This document shows, one piece after another, positions 61,983 to 64,000 of a stretch of 64,000 nt of DNA (within the stretch, counting starts at the first letter, position 1; every line of letters begins with the position of its first letter). Below the pieces are notes generated by a model. The model saw only the letters and a list, made by a program, of their open reading frames with translations. It had not been told where the DNA came from and searched no databases. The DNA is from Bradyrhizobium diazoefficiens (GTDB lineage: Bacteria; Pseudomonadota; Alphaproteobacteria; Rhizobiales; Xanthobacteraceae): the NCBI RefSeq assembly GCF_016616235.1, contig NZ_CP067100.1, positions 2,415,001 through 2,479,000 of the forward strand. The letters are read 5' to 3'. The position numbers were made by a program, and so were the translations under genes.

Positions 61983-62065
61983 GCTTGTGCGAGCGGCACC
62001 CTCCGCGGCGGAATCCATCCTCCCTGGCATGATCGAAAGCCATGAACAAAAACAGGTGAAGCACC

Positions 62066-63325
62066 ATGACTCTATTTGCAGGGCCGGTTTTCGACATGGC
62101 TCGCACTCAGTTCAATATCATCGCAGACCACCTTGAAATTCCCAGTGACGAACGCGATCGCTTGCTCTTGCCGAAGCGCGCCATCTCGGTTTCCTGCCCG
62201 ATCCATATGGACGATGGCAGGACCGCGGTTTTCACGGGATATCGCGTGCAGCATCACCTAACACTGGGCCCGGCAAAAGGCGGAACCCGCTACGCCCCGA
62301 ACGTCGATATAGGCGAGATTGCCGCCCTAGCTATCTGGATGAGTTGGAAATGCGCGCTGGCCGACCTGCCCTATGGCGGAGGCAAAGGCGGCGTGACTGT
62401 CGACCCAAGACTACTGTCGCCTCGAGAACTCGAGAGCCTATCGCGTCGCTACATGCAGGAGATGATTCCCTTCGTCGGTCCGCATACCGACGTGATGGCG
62501 CCCGATATGGGTACGAACGAGCAGGTGATGGCTTGGTTCATGGATACCTATTCCATGTACCAGGGAGTGACCGTCACGGAAATCGTTACTGGTAAGCCGG
62601 TCGGATCGGGCGGCACCCTCGGCCGTAATGAGGCCACTGGTCATGGAGTAGCCTTTCTCGCCAGCCGAGCTCTTGATCATCTAGGAATAGACCCGCTCGC
62701 CTCAACCGCGATCTTGCAAGGTTTCGGTAATGTCGGATCACATGCCGCAATTGGGCTGGCTCGTCGCGGCACCAGAATCGTCGGTCTGAGCGATCACACG
62801 GTGGCCATCTACGATCGGAACGGCTTTGACGCCCAGAGCGCGTTCGACCATGTCATGAAACATCGCGTGCTGAAGGGCTTCGCCGATCAAGCCGAGATTG
62901 ATCCCACAGAGCTTCTAACAAAGCCGTGCGATATTCTGGCGCCCTGTGCGGTCGAGCGGGTCATAGACGAAGAGGTGGCGGCTGCACTGAACTGTCGAAT
63001 TCTCGCCGAGGGCGCCAACGGACCGACAACACCAGATGCCGATCTTGTGCTTGGCAATCAGAACAACGCGATCTTCGTGATACCGGACATCCTCTGCAAC
63101 GCCGGCGGTGTGATCGTTAGTTATTTTGAGTGGGTGCAATCGCTTCAACAATACTTTTGGTCGAAAGACGAAGTCATGGAAAAGCTCGAGCGCGCGCTCG
63201 ATCGCTCATGGAGACAAGTCGTTGATCGCGCCAACCGGCACGGCGTTTCCAACCGAACCGCGGCAATGTCGATCGGTGTCGACCGAGTTCGTAAAGCGAA
63301 GCAAGCACGTGGATTGTTTCCATAG
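62066..63325 (+). CDS. Glu/Leu/Phe/Val dehydrogenase family (glutamate dehydrogenase)
   Basis: The 419-residue protein has the dehydrogenase dimerisation domain with GPAKGGTRYAPNVDIGEIAA, the catalytic Lys in WKCALADLPYGGGKGGVTVD, and the C-terminal NAD-binding domain with LQGFGNVGSHAAIGLARRGT. Length and motifs match glutamate dehydrogenase. It links 2-oxoglutarate and ammonia, and so would feed or drain the aminotransferase reaction of gabT. Confidence 0.93.
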   Translation: MTLFAGPVFDMARTQFNIIADHLEIPSDERDRLLLPKRAISVSCPIHMDDGRTAVFTGYRVQHHLTLGPAKGGTRYAPNVDIGEIAALAIWMSWKCALADLPYGGGKGGVTVDPRLLSPRELESLSRRYMQEMIPFVGPHTDVMAPDMGTNEQVMAWFMDTYSMYQGVTVTEIVTGKPVGSGGTLGRNEATGHGVAFLASRALDHLGIDPLASTAILQGFGNVGSHAAIGLARRGTRIVGLSDHTVAIYDRNGFDAQSAFDHVMKHRVLKGFADQAEIDPTELLTKPCDILAPCAVERVIDEEVAAALNCRILAEGANGPTTPDADLVLGNQNNAIFVIPDILCNAGGVIVSYFEWVQSLQQYFWSKDEVMEKLERALDRSWRQVVDRANRHGVSNRTAAMSIGVDRVRKAKQARGLFP

Positions 63326-63550
63326 CGGCACGCCGACTGATCTCCGGTCTTCCAGGTGCGGCCCAAGGTCGGTCGAGCTTGAAGCGGCCACAGACCTAAC
63401 GAGCGATCTCTGACAAGGGGCTGCCGACGGCCTGATGATTTGTCGGGATAGGCTTCGTGTGCCGCCAACACGCATATCTGAGCAGGAACCTGTCCATTGT
63501 CTGATCGGTCACCCCTAATCGCTCGCGAAAATGCGTCGCGAAAACTTGAC

Positions 63551-63930
63551 ATGTCGAAAAAATCCGACACTGAAGGCATGATTGCTTCCGCTATCCCCAC
63601 CGTCGACGTCTTTTCAATCCTAGCAAATCCGGTTCGGCGGCAAATTCTGGCCGATTCGAGGAAGCGCGCGCTTAGTGCCACCGAGATTTCGCAGAGCTTC
63701 AAAAACCTTAAACGGCCTGCAGTTTCCGAACATCTCCAATCACTCCGAAGAGCGGGCTTGCTTCGCGAGGAGCATTGGGGCGCCATCGGTTCTATCATCT
63801 TGATCCGCGGCCGCTTGCTGAGCTCGATCATTGGCCCCAGCGGGCGAACAGGTCGTCGGTGAGGCGAGCTTGGGCAGTCATCCTGCCGGCTGAAACTGCG
63901 GTTGAAGAGGCAGATCGGTGCGTGTCTTGA
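63551..63930 (+). pseudogene. ArsR-family regulator gene, frameshifted in its 3' part
   Basis: From ATG 63551 the frame shows VFSILANPVRRQILADSRKR, TEISQSFKNLKRPAVSEHLQ and LRRAGLLREE, an ArsR winged helix. The C-terminal part then leaves the family. In another frame the continuation reads GRHRFYHLDPRPLAELDHWP, the expected ArsR end, running to TGA 63928. The shift lies near 63775. It may be an inactivating indel or a sequencing error. Confidence 0.65.
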
Positions 63931-64000
63931 AGTTCTCGTCCGCCTACCAGAAATATGTTGGTAAACACCTCGGTCGGCACCAATCTCCCCGCAGGAGAGC

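Noticed and set aside
1..64000. CRISPR arrays, insertion sequences, integrase and rRNA genes
   Set aside because: No regularly spaced repeats beyond the three iterons, no transposase or tyrosine-recombinase motifs and no rRNA-like stretches were seen.

Overview
The window is GC-rich DNA from an alphaproteobacterium, most likely a Bradyrhizobium/Nitrobacteraceae-type member of the Hyphomicrobiales (Rhizobiales). This rests on protein families: a Ku plus stand-alone DNA ligase island, DUF3606 and a lysine-rich histone-like miniprotein, a rhizobial trb/tra conjugation set with LuxI/LuxR control, GAAC-N7-GAAC as LexA box and GGAAC-N16-CGTT as EcfG promoter. No species is claimed.

Region 1 (1-8.3 kb) is a DNA-repair and stress island. 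It holds a two-HKD phospholipase-D-fold protein (perhaps the end of a defence locus cut by the window edge). A minus-strand operon of two small cysteine-containing proteins and an SRAP/HMCES-type DNA-crosslink protein sits behind a textbook LexA box. Ku, a frameshifted small gene, a NUDIX hydrolase, a phosphodiesterase and an ATP-dependent DNA ligase follow, then a DUF3606 gene behind a perfect EcfG-type promoter and two more small genes.

Region 2 (8.6-37.4 kb) is the transfer module of an integrative and conjugative element related to the rhizobial ICEMlSymR7A group. In order: a ParB-like protein, DUF736, DUF932, a divergent XRE/DUF2285 pair (QseC/QseM-like), an FseA-like activator split at a UGA that looks like a +1 programmed frameshift, an excisionase, a RepA-type initiator followed by three iteron-like repeats, DUF2840, the TraF peptidase, a lytic transglycosylase, the relaxase, TraG, a CopG-type protein, an out-of-place MFS transporter, trbB-C-D-E-J-K-L-F-G-I, DUF2274, a LysR regulator, a LuxI synthase and a LuxR regulator. 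I see no integrase and no ParA. Two related leaders of about 250 bases, one before the ParB-like gene and one before the DUF932 gene, keep several hairpins while the paired bases differ. This looks like a structured RNA and is the most interesting unexplained signal.

Region 3 (37.7-53.4 kb) is catabolic: a polar amino-acid ABC importer, CsaA, a PAS-LuxR regulator divergent from a LivGFKHM-type importer, then an amidohydrolase, a COG0523 (CobW) GTPase, a GAF protein, a HAD dehalogenase, an Lrp/AsnC regulator and an FAD-linked oxidase. The layout suggests uptake and hydrolysis of one nitrogenous compound, with the GTPase perhaps supplying metal to the hydrolase.

Region 4 (53.4-64 kb) mixes decay and amino-acid metabolism. 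A LysR gene and an M19 dipeptidase gene are reduced to multi-frameshift relics, and a DinB gene has one nonsense codon. Intact genes are an alpha/beta hydrolase, a GabT-type aminotransferase, a DadA-type oxidase, a GabD-type dehydrogenase and a glutamate dehydrogenase. An ArsR-type gene at the end is frameshifted.
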